Below, piece by piece: positions 1 to 7,175 of a stretch of 16,325 nucleotides of DNA. Position 1 is the first letter of the stretch, and every line of letters begins with the position of its first letter. The notes below the pieces were generated by a model. The model searched no databases. It was not told the DNA's origin and worked only from the letters and a program-made list of their open reading frames with translations. The stretch is from Algoriphagus sp. (lineage in GTDB: Bacteria; Bacteroidota; Bacteroidia; Cytophagales; Cyclobacteriaceae): contig JALRIY010000027.1 of the NCBI GenBank assembly GCA_023255285.1, positions 1-16,325 on the forward strand, read 5' to 3'. A program made the translations under genes and the position numbers.

Positions 1-287
1 CTAAAAAATAAAATAAAATTTGGGAAATGACCTGAAGGTTTTGTGAACACAGAAAAAAAAATTTAAGAAAATATCCCGCTTAGGGTACGAACTAGGTTTA
101 GTGATAGTTTACCTTTTAATATTTTAATTTTTTTTGATTGTCTGCTTTTTCAACAGTACCAGAATAAAATAAGGTTTATAGGTTAATCCCATGAACTATG
201 GTCTGTGGGCAGTCGTCTATCAACGATTTAACTCCAACAATTCAAATAGATTTAACGCACAGGTACGACCGCAGATAAACCTATTAT
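1..287. other. AT-rich non-coding stretch at window start
   Basis: No credible coding frame is visible on either strand here. The first ~130 bases are A/T homopolymer-rich and show no gene, tRNA or clear terminator. The right part (about 157-287) holds an extended inverted repeat described separately. The stretch ends at the stop codon of mtgA, which reads towards it from the right. Confidence 0.6.
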
Positions 288-294
288 TTATTTT
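157..294 (+). ncRNA. candidate structured small RNA (unassigned)
   Basis: Seen in the sequence: AGGTTTAT (172-179) is perfectly complementary to ATAAACCT (275-282). After a 2-base bulge the stem continues for 5 A/T pairs (167-171 with 285-289). Inside it, GCAGTCGT (209-216) pairs with ACGACCGC (265-272) at 7 of 8 positions. A small side hairpin CCAT-GAACT-ATGG lies at 189-201. A TTTG at 133-136 is followed 20 bases later by TACCAGAA (157-164), a weak match to a Bacteroidota promoter, which would start transcription close to the base of the stem. The 3' side is T-rich. I could not match it to 6S, SRP, tmRNA or RNase P RNA. The strand is a guess from the promoter-like bases. It may be chance complementarity in AT-rich DNA. 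Confidence 0.25.
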
Positions 295-983
295 CCAAAG
301 CCAGTGGAAGGAAGGTTACTCATCTGCCTCATAATCCAAGTTTTCCGACCCTGAATGTAGGAAGTAGGTCTAGTTGGATTCCAGCGCCTTGGATTGGGCA
401 ATACCGCAGCAATCAAGGCTGCCTGCCCCTTAGAAAGTTTAGAAGCATCCCTATCAAAATAAGTTTGGGAGGCTGCCTGAATTCCATAAATCCCATTTCC
501 CATTTCAATGACATTAAGATACACCTCCATGATCCGTTCCTTGGACCAAATCAATTCAACCAGCACGGTAAAGTATGCCTCTAGCCCTTTTCGAACATAG
601 CTCCTAGATGGCCATAAAAACACATTCTTCACGGTCTGCTGGGTAATTGTACTTGCCCCTTTGATGCGTTTCCCTTTTTTATTGTTTTCCCAAGCTTGTT
701 TCATTGCTTCCATATCGAATCCATGATGATCCATGAATTTTTGATCCTCAGCAGCATAGACGGCCTGTGGCGCATGTTTGGACATCTCTGAAATGGAAAC
801 CCAGTCCTTTACCAAACGTAATTCTTTGTCAGGATCGAATCCCTGCTCTACCAAACGAATCACCATCAAGGGGGTAATCGGTACAGGCAAAAACCGGTAC
901 AGGATAACCAGCCCAATTGAAAGGCTAAAAAACCACAATGTGAACTTCCAAATAAATTTTCCAAACCAGCGAATAACTTTCAT
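288..983 (-). CDS. mtgA: monofunctional biosynthetic peptidoglycan transglycosylase
   Basis: A GT51 glycosyltransferase that polymerises lipid II into glycan strands at the outer face of the inner membrane, without a transpeptidase domain. The 231-residue length is normal for MtgA. A single N-terminal membrane anchor spans about residues 11-31. The GT51 motifs follow in order: EDQKFMDHHG (79-88, catalytic Glu79), GASTITQQ (109-116), the RKGLEAYF segment (131-138) leading to KERIMEVYLN (148-157), and the PNPRRWNP end motif (197-204). The gene begins 9 bp after the stop of the methyltransferase gene, so the two are probably co-transcribed. Its stop codon lies inside the right arm of the inverted repeat at 275-290, and no U-tailed terminator is visible behind it. 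Family assignment is secure. Confidence 0.95.
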   Translation of the reverse strand: MKVIRWFGKFIWKFTLWFFSLSIGLVILYRFLPVPITPLMVIRLVEQGFDPDKELRLVKDWVSISEMSKHAPQAVYAAEDQKFMDHHGFDMEAMKQAWENNKKGKRIKGASTITQQTVKNVFLWPSRSYVRKGLEAYFTVLVELIWSKERIMEVYLNVIEMGNGIYGIQAASQTYFDRDASKLSKGQAALIAAVLPNPRRWNPTRPTSYIQGRKTWIMRQMSNLPSTGFGK

Positions 984-992
984 GAACGAGAG

Positions 993-1787
993 TTAAAGGG
1001 TAACTATTGCTTGTACAAATTGGTAGAAAAAAATGGCATTTTCATCATTGTCTAATTTCTCTAGATCAACTATCATTTTTTCTACTGCAAATGGAGTACA
1101 GGCTCCCGCTGCGACTAAGGCAGGCGCCGCACTTTTTAGTAGCCCCTTCCAATAAGCCGCTGCAATTTTTCTTTGTTCCCCACTTCTTGCATCAAGATAA
1201 AAGCCATCAAAGCGAGTGGTACAGGAGGGAAATCCCGCCTTAGAAAACAAATTACCCAATTCAATACCCACATCAGGATTGCCTCCAATCTTCCGCTGAA
1301 AATCACTCATAATTTCCACATATTCTTGAAGATGACCGTATCCTGGAGTAGTATACAAACTTGAATTAAATACTTCAGTCACATACACCCGAGCGCCTGG
1401 TTGCAGATGCTCTTTGAGCCTGATCAAAAGTTGAAGTGGAGAGGAAACATGCTCTAGTGTCCAGCAAATAAATGCTGCATCAAATCGCTCTTCTAAGTGA
1501 AGTGCACAGCCATCCTGTTCTACAAATCGAACTCTATTTTCAAAGCCCACCAAATTGACCTGGGCTTTGGCTAGTTGTACCGCTGAAGAATCCACACAAG
1601 TGATCTTGAGCCTGGGAAATTTTTCTAAGAGAATACGAGTTTGTGCTCCTACACCACTTCCTACTTCAAGAAGTTCGTTGCAATCACTGAAATCCACTTC
1701 CTTATAAACCATCGGAGCCAAAATAGCTGCCTGCTCCGTCAATCGAAGCTGTTCTTCCGAATCAAAACCATGTACATAGTTGGTCAT
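993..1787 (-). CDS. class I SAM-dependent methyltransferase
   Basis: A 264-residue soluble Rossmann-fold methyltransferase of unknown substrate. Motif I, the SAM-binding loop, is LLEVGSGVGAQT (39-50). The acidic residue that would hold the ribose is in ITCVDSS (62-68). The motif IV-like strand is FDAAFICWTLEHV (102-114), where the His resembles that of UbiE/Coq5-like enzymes. The C-terminal part carries QRKIGGNPDVGIELG (164-178), a segment shared by a group of bacterial Methyltransf_11/25 proteins whose substrates are mostly unassigned. There is no signal peptide or membrane segment. It is the first gene of an apparent pair with mtgA. This linkage suggests nothing firm about its substrate, and a lipid or cell-envelope role would be speculation. 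Confidence 0.85.
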   Translation of the reverse strand: MTNYVHGFDSEEQLRLTEQAAILAPMVYKEVDFSDCNELLEVGSGVGAQTRILLEKFPRLKITCVDSSAVQLAKAQVNLVGFENRVRFVEQDGCALHLEERFDAAFICWTLEHVSSPLQLLIRLKEHLQPGARVYVTEVFNSSLYTTPGYGHLQEYVEIMSDFQRKIGGNPDVGIELGNLFSKAGFPSCTTRFDGFYLDARSGEQRKIAAAYWKGLLKSAAPALVAAGACTPFAVEKMIVDLEKLDNDENAIFFYQFVQAIVTL

Positions 1788-1912
1788 ACTTACTAAATAA
1801 AGTAGGTCTAGGATCTTGAAAGGACGAAGATGAAACTTTTTTGAGGATACAAAAATTCAGGTCCTTACTTTTTCCTATTTTCGAATTTATTACTATTCCA
1901 AACCACCCCCCT

Positions 1913-2380
1913 ATGAACCCTATCTCTATTGGCAACTTTGAAGAATTTGAAGCCTATTTAGGCAAAGAACTTGGTGCCTCTGACTATTTTCAAATCACTC
2001 AAACACAAATCAATTGTTTTGCAGAGGCTACCTTAGATCACCAATGGATCCATACTGATCCTATCCGAGCAAAAGCTGAAGGAGGATTTGGCAACACCAT
2101 CGCACATGGCTACCTCACACTCAGCATTGTACCCTACCTTTGGGAACAAATCGTACAGGTCAACAACCTCAAAATGATGATTAACTACGGAATTGAAAAC
2201 CTTCGATTTGCTCAGGCCGTCACCGTGGATAGCGAGGTCCGCTTAATAGCTTTCCTAAAAAATATAACAAACCTCCGAGGAACCATAAAAGCGGAAGTGG
2301 AAGTCAAATTAGAAATTAAAGATCAAAAAAAACCTGCTTTTGCAGGTCTACTCATCTTTTTGTACCACTTTAAGGAGTAA
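1913..2380 (+). CDS. MaoC-like (R)-specific enoyl-CoA hydratase / dehydratase
   Basis: A hot-dog-fold protein of 155 residues that probably hydrates an enoyl-CoA thioester. The hydratase signature is visible as ATLDHQWIH (39-47), with Asp42 and His47 as the likely catalytic pair, followed by FGNTIAHGYLTLS (59-71). This pattern is typical of the short NodN/PaaZ-C-like MaoC proteins of about 150 residues. I chose ATG 1913 rather than the in-frame TTG at 1841: the 24 added residues are not part of the fold, are unusually hydrophobic, and would make the protein too long. The gene is transcribed away from the methyltransferase gene. Its stop codon directly abuts the stop of tcdA on the other strand. 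The CoA substrate cannot be told from sequence. Confidence 0.88.
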   Translation: MNPISIGNFEEFEAYLGKELGASDYFQITQTQINCFAEATLDHQWIHTDPIRAKAEGGFGNTIAHGYLTLSIVPYLWEQIVQVNNLKMMINYGIENLRFAQAVTVDSEVRLIAFLKNITNLRGTIKAEVEVKLEIKDQKKPAFAGLLIFLYHFKE

Positions 2381-3106
2381 TTAAGTGGCAAGCAGGTCAT
2401 TGATAACTGTGGCAGCACAAGCACAGCCAAAGGCGGCTGGGAGAAATGACATCGTGCCGTAGGCGGATTTCTTGAAATTTTTACCATCTGTAAGCATAAG
2501 GCTTTCCTTAATCACTACCTCCGTAGAAAACACCGCCTTGAAGCCCCCGGAAATATCCCTTCTTTTCAATCGCTTCCGCAACATCTTGGCCAGCTTGCAT
2601 TGGTGCGTATCTGCAAAATCAACCACCTTGATTTGTGTTGGGTCTACTTTTCCACCAGCCCCCATGGAACTCACCAAAGGAAACCCACGTTTTTTTGCAC
2701 CTTCGATAAGGTGCATCTTGGGGGTAAAGCTATCGATACAATCCACCACATAGTCGTACTGATTGGCCTCCAACAAGGCCGTCATCTCCGATGGATCTAA
2801 AAATTTCTTTAGTGCCACCAACTTCATCGCTGGGTTAATGGCTAATAACCGCTCTTCCATCCAACTCGCTTTAGCCTGCCCTACATTGAGCTGAGTTGCA
2901 GGTAGCTGACGATTCACATTGGAAATATCCACCGTATCCCCATCAATGATTGTCATTGTTCCCACACCAGAGCGAGCGATAAATTCTGCAGCAAAAGACC
3001 CTACACCCCCTAATCCCACGACTAAAACGTGCTTTTTTGCCAATTTTTCTAATCCTTCACGACCAACAATCAATTCGGTACGACTCAGCCATGCAAATTC
3101 ATTCAT
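2381..3106 (-). CDS. tcdA: tRNA threonylcarbamoyladenosine dehydratase (TcdA/CsdL)
   Basis: A ThiF/MoeB/E1-like ATP-dependent enzyme that cyclises t6A37 to ct6A in ANN-decoding tRNAs. The 241 residues contain the nucleotide-binding loop VVGLGGVGSFAAE (29-41), the acidic strand and Arg finger IIDGDTVDISNVNRQ (53-67), the VDCIDSFTPK segment (121-130), the RKRLKRRDI basic stretch (177-185) and the C-terminal CACAATVINDLL (228-239). All are typical of TcdA rather than of MoeB or ThiF, which are followed by zinc-binding Cys pairs. The start at 3106 is preferred over one ten codons upstream because it makes an ATGA overlap (3103-3106) with the TatD-like gene, and MNEFAWLSRTELIVG is the usual TcdA N-terminus. 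The stop directly abuts that of the convergent MaoC-like gene. Confidence 0.93.
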   Translation of the reverse strand: MNEFAWLSRTELIVGREGLEKLAKKHVLVVGLGGVGSFAAEFIARSGVGTMTIIDGDTVDISNVNRQLPATQLNVGQAKASWMEERLLAINPAMKLVALKKFLDPSEMTALLEANQYDYVVDCIDSFTPKMHLIEGAKKRGFPLVSSMGAGGKVDPTQIKVVDFADTHQCKLAKMLRKRLKRRDISGGFKAVFSTEVVIKESLMLTDGKNFKKSAYGTMSFLPAAFGCACAATVINDLLAT

Positions 3107-3750
3107 GAGATTTTTCTTTTGGAAATCGCATTCCAATTAACAATTACCTGCTCCGCAAGTCTCGTCACTGGAAGTTGCAAAATTAGGGAAGCAGCTTGAT
3201 AAATTGATTCGATCTTCAACTCGGAATCATCGGTTTCAAAAAAAACACGGTCTATAGGACATACTTCAAGGTGCTTAGCCGCATTGCTTTCGGGATGAAG
3301 GAGGTGCTTTCCAAAAGAGAAAAATATGGGAAAAGGTAGCAGCTGTTTTGCCAACTCGGGCTTTTGATTCCAGCCATGCCAGATGATATTAGGTGGATAA
3401 GTTGCTGACTTCAGATAGGCCAAAAGTAAGTCATGGGACTTCACACAATGCAAAATCAGAGGAATCTCTAACCTTGCCGCCAAGTTTGCTTGAGCAAAAA
3501 ACGCATTTTTTTGCAGCAGAATGTCTGATCCCTTCAGCCGATCAAAGCCAACTTCCCCGATAGCCAAAACTTGCTCATTCCTTTGGGCATATTCCTCAAT
3601 ACCTATGCATTCCTCTTCCCAACCCAAGTCTACTCTCCAGGGGTGAATTCCTATCGAATAAGTGCCATCCTCATCTTTGGCAGGGATTTGTGCCTGAGTG
3701 ATGGAATGGTTCCGTCCGGCTTGATGTGTATGGATATCCCAACAATTCAT
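3103..3750 (-). CDS. TatD-family metal-dependent hydrolase (putative DNase)
   Basis: A 215-residue TIM-barrel amidohydrolase-type protein, shorter than canonical TatD (~260). Expected metal ligands are present: DIHTHQ (5-10; His7, His9), GEVGFD (65-70; Glu66), LILHCVK (98-104; His101), IIWHGW (122-127; His125) and FETDDSE (171-177; Asp174). The IGIHPW motif (34-39) marks the short TatD-like group common in Bacteroidota. By family it should be a divalent-metal phosphodiesterase or deoxyribonuclease; the true substrate is unknown. I chose ATG 3750 rather than 3828 because the extra 26 codons would be encoded across the terminator hairpin of the upstream receptor gene and resemble no TatD N-terminus. 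The stop overlaps the start of tcdA as ATGA, implying translational coupling. Confidence 0.88.
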   Translation of the reverse strand: MNCWDIHTHQAGRNHSITQAQIPAKDEDGTYSIGIHPWRVDLGWEEECIGIEEYAQRNEQVLAIGEVGFDRLKGSDILLQKNAFFAQANLAARLEIPLILHCVKSHDLLLAYLKSATYPPNIIWHGWNQKPELAKQLLPFPIFFSFGKHLLHPESNAAKHLEVCPIDRVFFETDDSELKIESIYQAASLILQLPVTRLAEQVIVNWNAISKRKIS

Positions 3751-3778
3751 TCCCGAAGGTCGAAAAAATAGTTTTGAG

Positions 3779-3816
3779 AAAAAATGCCCCCAATAAGATA
3801 TACTTAGTTGGGGGCA
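3779..3816 (-). terminator. intrinsic terminator of the outer-membrane receptor gene
   Basis: On the minus strand TGCCCCCAA (3816-3808) pairs perfectly with TTGGGGGCA (3793-3785). The loop also contains TAAG/CTTA, so the stem can extend by 4 pairs past one bulged C, leaving a TATAT loop. Six T residues follow immediately (3784-3779). It begins about 23 bp after the receptor's stop codon and ends only 28 bp before the chosen start of the TatD-like gene. Confidence 0.9.
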
Positions 3817-3838
3817 GGAACACATCAACTAACTATTC

Positions 3839-6265
3839 TTAATCTAGTCGCTTTCGTTCTTCAGAACTTCCTGAATTTGCATTCACCCGGAAACTTTGTC
3901 CTTTAGAGAAGTTGTAGCGAAGTGTGATTCGTACATTTTGATTGTTTCTATATTGCCGAAAACTGGTATCAATGTCTGCAAAATCCACTTTCGCATAAAT
4001 TACCTGAGAACGAATAAGGTCTCCTCCGTTAATTGTTACGGCTAATTTATCCTTCATTAAAGATTTACTTACCCCTGCATCTACCCATCCAAACCCTCTG
4101 ATTTCACCTTGACCCCAGATTTGGGGACTTAGATAGAGCCCTACTAGCTCTAGTTTAAATCCTTTTGGTAAAGTAAAGTTGTGTTGACTTCGAAGTAAGT
4201 AGGATACTTGACTCACATCGAGTAGTCCAGCACCCAATTGAGAAGTAAATTGGTTGTAATTTACCTGTAACAAGTTGGCCGAATTCCACCATTTGGCAAT
4301 TTCAACTGGTACCACACCTTGAAAATTGATGTTTTTGGTTTTGTCAAAATTCGCTGTAAAGGTGGTGGTCGTTCGGGCTTCCTGATCTTGTTCAAAAACC
4401 TGCATAAAGGCGTCTTCTGTTACACTATAGCCTAAAGTAAATTGGTACATGCCTTTAATTACATGGTTCATTTCCAAATTTGTAGCATACTGAGGCCTTA
4501 AGCTGGGATTTCCTTTTTCAGAGGTCAGAGGATCAATGTAATAGATAAAGGGATTAAGTAATCGGTAGTTCGGACGTGTAATTCGACGATTCAAATTGTA
4601 AATCACCTGATAAGCGTCACTTACCTTGTGTTGCAAAAACAAACTGGGAAAAAGGTTGATATATTCTTGTCGATTGACTTGGTTGAGCGTCTTGGAAGTC
4701 CCAATCACTTCAGAATATTCCATTCTTAAGCCCGCCTGATAGGATAATTTCTTTGAAAAATCTCCTTTCAATGAACTATAGGCAGCTAAGACATTTTCCT
4801 GGTAGATAAAGCGATTGGAGTTGAGGTCAGGCTGAAGTGGCCCCTCTTTTATTCCTCGGCTCAATTTCAAATCATTGTCCGACTCAACCCAACTTCCTTT
4901 TAGGCCTGTCTCTAATACTTTGCCTCCCTTAAAGGGCTTGATCCAATCTACCTTTGAGGTAAGTATGGTGTAGTACATGTCATTGACAGTCAAAATGCGG
5001 TCATTGTTCTGGGCAAAGCCAGATGAATACGCATTATTCAATAATGCAATGCTAGACATATCCATTAGGGTAAAATCTAGATCCGCAGAAATCTTTCCTC
5101 CTAGGGTATCCAACTTTGCCTCGTAGTGCAGGTTAGAAAAAAGTCGGCTGCGCTCACCTTCAGAGTCATTGAGTGAATTGAAATTCGTAGTAGTCGACTG
5201 TCCAGGATTGGAAATAAATGTTTCGGAGGTATTGAGTCCGCTACTTGTTGAAGTGGATGCTTGTACATTTATCCCCAAATTTTGGTTGGGTGTCAATTCG
5301 TAATTCGCTGCTCCGGTAAAGGAGGGGGTTTTACTTCGTTCAATGATTTGAGACTCTTGGAAGAACGTTGATTTACCTCCTTCAACCTGAAAATTTCGTT
5401 TTATTTCCAAGTCATTCAATTCCACATATTCATTGTAATTCAGCGTTCCATTACTTGTCCATTTTCCTTTTTTCACGTTGATGGTTAAGCCTGTAGTAGG
5501 CGCTGCTTTACCATTGTATTGACCTCCTAGCATCACATTTCCAAACACCCCATCTACGGTGTTTTTTTTAAGCTGAATGTTGATTACCCCTGCGGCACCC
5601 TCTGCGTCAAAGCGTGCAGATGGACTAGTAATTACTTCAATACTTTTGATGTTGTCCGCGGGCATGGAACGTAAAAAACTTGTTAAGTCGGCCGCACTCA
5701 TGTACATCGGCCGGTCGTTGATCATCACGGTCACTCCTGCTCTCCCATTCAGATTGATACTTCCATCTGAGGATATGAATACCCCCGGTGATCTTCCCAA
5801 TACATCCAGTGCATTGGCTCCTTCTGCCATCACGGTACCTTCTACGTTGACAATAGTCTTGTCTGGCTCAATGATGATTTGAGGACGGCTTGCCTTAACT
5901 GTCACTTCATCTAGGCCCATCAATTCGTCGGCAAGGATAAGTGTTCCAAAATCCTTTTGCAACCCCGCTTGAAGGTCAAACTCCTCAGAAGAGTAAGAAG
6001 TATATCCTAGTGAAGAGACTACGAGCCTAACTTGAGCAGTCTTGGATGTAGAAATCGAAAATGCCCCCTCTTCATCGCTGATAGCACCTTCTAGAAGCTC
6101 CCCTTGGAGAGATAGTAAGGCCACATTTGCGTAGGGTACAGGTTCCCCTTTTTGATTGGTAATTGTTCCACGCAACAGGGCTGATTCCTTAGGTTGGGCG
6201 GCAAGCGTACTCACTCCTAGCAGGTACACAAAAATTGCTAAGAAAAATAAGTGACGGGTTTTCAT
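3839..6265 (-). CDS. outer-membrane beta-barrel receptor (TonB-dependent-receptor-like)
   Basis: An 808-residue outer-membrane protein of the Bacteroidota OMP_b-brl_3 type. A signal peptide covers residues 1-23 (hydrophobic core, then LAA before Gln24). A carboxypeptidase-regulatory-like beta-sandwich follows at about 30-112 (RGTITNQKGEPVPYANV onward). The plug domain begins at LDEVTVKAS (118-126) and runs to about 235, with LDVLGRSPGV (153-162) and IEVITSPSARFDAEG (209-223) as its characteristic pieces. The rest is a beta-barrel ending in VRITLRYNFSKG, followed by a hydrophilic tail of about 20 residues, usual in this family. I see no clear TonB box. It stands alone, without a SusD partner, so a polysaccharide-uptake role is not indicated; the ligand is unknown. 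It has a private terminator at 3779-3816. Confidence 0.9.
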   Translation of the reverse strand: MKTRHLFFLAIFVYLLGVSTLAAQPKESALLRGTITNQKGEPVPYANVALLSLQGELLEGAISDEEGAFSISTSKTAQVRLVVSSLGYTSYSSEEFDLQAGLQKDFGTLILADELMGLDEVTVKASRPQIIIEPDKTIVNVEGTVMAEGANALDVLGRSPGVFISSDGSINLNGRAGVTVMINDRPMYMSAADLTSFLRSMPADNIKSIEVITSPSARFDAEGAAGVINIQLKKNTVDGVFGNVMLGGQYNGKAAPTTGLTINVKKGKWTSNGTLNYNEYVELNDLEIKRNFQVEGGKSTFFQESQIIERSKTPSFTGAANYELTPNQNLGINVQASTSTSSGLNTSETFISNPGQSTTTNFNSLNDSEGERSRLFSNLHYEAKLDTLGGKISADLDFTLMDMSSIALLNNAYSSGFAQNNDRILTVNDMYYTILTSKVDWIKPFKGGKVLETGLKGSWVESDNDLKLSRGIKEGPLQPDLNSNRFIYQENVLAAYSSLKGDFSKKLSYQAGLRMEYSEVIGTSKTLNQVNRQEYINLFPSLFLQHKVSDAYQVIYNLNRRITRPNYRLLNPFIYYIDPLTSEKGNPSLRPQYATNLEMNHVIKGMYQFTLGYSVTEDAFMQVFEQDQEARTTTTFTANFDKTKNINFQGVVPVEIAKWWNSANLLQVNYNQFTSQLGAGLLDVSQVSYLLRSQHNFTLPKGFKLELVGLYLSPQIWGQGEIRGFGWVDAGVSKSLMKDKLAVTINGGDLIRSQVIYAKVDFADIDTSFRQYRNNQNVRITLRYNFSKGQSFRVNANSGSSEERKRLD

Positions 6266-6424
6266 GAAGAAAGTAGTTGGTTTAGTTTTTTAATAGATGC
6301 AGAAAACCAAGAAAAGGATGTGCCAAATAGAAAAAAGACGAAAAAATGACAATAAATGGGGGGTTAGGTTGACTTCGAGCAGGTCAATGTCTCATTTTCG
6401 AACAGTAATTTTTCAAAATAGAAC
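6266..6424. other. intergenic region upstream of the receptor gene
   Basis: This region lies between the sod terminator and the receptor start codon. It is AT-rich and must hold the receptor promoter on the minus strand, since the terminator at 6425-6457 isolates the gene from sod. I could not identify a good TTTG/TAnnTTTG pair with correct spacing. An open frame on the plus strand here (6297-6479) is rich in Lys/Arg, runs through the terminator hairpin and resembles no protein. Confidence 0.45.
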
Positions 6425-6457
6425 AAAAAAACTCCTGAAGCGTAGCCTCAGGAGTTT
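6425..6457 (-). terminator. intrinsic terminator of the superoxide dismutase gene
   Basis: On the minus strand AAACTCCTGA (6457-6448) pairs with TCAGGAGTTT (6438-6429), a perfect 10-bp stem. Three further pairs (one G-T) close a TAC loop, giving about 13 pairs. A run of T follows on the minus strand (6431-6425). It starts 25 bp after the sod stop codon. On the plus strand the hairpin is not followed by a T run. Confidence 0.92.
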
Positions 6458-6481
6458 GATTACTTCAGGTGGATTTTAAGC

Positions 6482-7087
6482 TTACTTGGAAGCAGCGTAT
6501 CGATTGCTTACTGCATCCCAATTGACTAGGTTCCAAAACGCCGCGATATAATCTGGACGTCTGTTTTGATAGTTTAAATAGTAGGCATGCTCCCAAACAT
6601 CCAGACCTAGGATTGGCGTTCCGGGGCAATCAGAGACATCCATCAAGGGATTGTCTTGGTTAGGAGAAGAACACACGCAAAGTTCTTTTTTGGTATCTAC
6701 GCAAAGCCAAGCCCAGCCCGAACCAAAACGGGTAGCGGCTGCTTTGTTAAATGCTTCTTTAAACGATTCAAATGAGCCAAATTTGGCATCTATAGCCTTA
6801 GCCAAATCCCCTGTAGGAAGACCTCCACCATTTGGTGAAATAATTTCCCAAAAAAGACTATGGTTCCAGTGGCCACCTCCATTGTTCCGAACAGCAGGAT
6901 TTGACCCAGCTACTTTCATCAAGTCTTCCAAGGACTTGCCTTCCAAGTCAGTACCTGTGAGTGCTGCATTTAAATTAGTCACATACGCATTGTGATGCTT
7001 TCCATGGTGTATTTCCATGGTGCGGGCATCAATGTGTGGTTCCAATGCATCTAAAGCATACGGAAGGGCAGGAAGTTGAAAAGCCAT
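6482..7087 (-). CDS. sodA: superoxide dismutase, Mn-type (Fe/Mn family)
   Basis: Converts superoxide to oxygen and hydrogen peroxide. The 201-residue length is normal and there is no signal peptide, so the enzyme is cytoplasmic. The four metal ligands are His27 (EIHHGKH, 25-31), His76 (GGHWNHSLFW, 71-80), and Asp163 and His167 (GLDVWEHAYY, 161-170). The active-site Gln is in NQDNPLM (143-149), with Gly at the position before WNHSLFW where Fe enzymes carry Gln. Both features are those of manganese enzymes, though cambialistic activity cannot be excluded. The dimer-interface NYQNRRPDY (172-180) is intact. The gene lies 88 bp after tadA and has its own strong terminator, so it may have its own promoter in that gap. 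The symbol sodA is given for the Mn-type residues; some annotations would use sodB. Confidence 0.96.
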   Translation of the reverse strand: MAFQLPALPYALDALEPHIDARTMEIHHGKHHNAYVTNLNAALTGTDLEGKSLEDLMKVAGSNPAVRNNGGGHWNHSLFWEIISPNGGGLPTGDLAKAIDAKFGSFESFKEAFNKAAATRFGSGWAWLCVDTKKELCVCSSPNQDNPLMDVSDCPGTPILGLDVWEHAYYLNYQNRRPDYIAAFWNLVNWDAVSNRYAASK

Positions 7088-7175
7088 ACAAATAGGGTTT
7101 AATGAATGTTAAAATTAAGTAGTTCTGGTAATTATGTCCTTAAAACCAGCCTTTTCTTGAAAAAGTTCTGTTGAA

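Noticed and set aside
225..256. Direct repeat GATTTAAC (225-232 and 249-256) as the start of a repeat array
   Set aside because: There are only two copies of an 8-mer in AT-rich DNA, with no further units; it is not a CRISPR or other array.
165..290. Reading the long inverted repeat as an intrinsic terminator for mtgA
   Set aside because: The loop would be about 95 bases and no clean U run follows on the minus strand.
1841..1912. N-terminal extension of the MaoC-like protein from a TTG codon
   Set aside because: The 24 extra residues lie outside the hot-dog fold and the ATG at 1913 gives the usual family length.
5577..5882. 101-codon open frame antisense to the receptor gene
   Set aside because: It overlaps the plug domain of a clearly coding gene on the opposite strand and shows no protein-like motif.
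3839..6265. The receptor as a SusC polysaccharide-uptake protein
   Set aside because: There is no SusD partner, no glycoside hydrolase and no sigma/anti-sigma pair nearby, and the size and domain pattern fit the OMP_b-brl_3 type better.
6297..6479. A 60-codon open frame on the plus strand between sod and the receptor gene
   Set aside because: It is Lys/Arg-rich, resembles nothing, and runs straight through the sod terminator hairpin; the region must carry the receptor promoter on the other strand.
6651..6995. 114-codon open frame antisense to sodA
   Set aside because: It is an antisense shadow of a fully conserved superoxide dismutase, with no start context or similarity.
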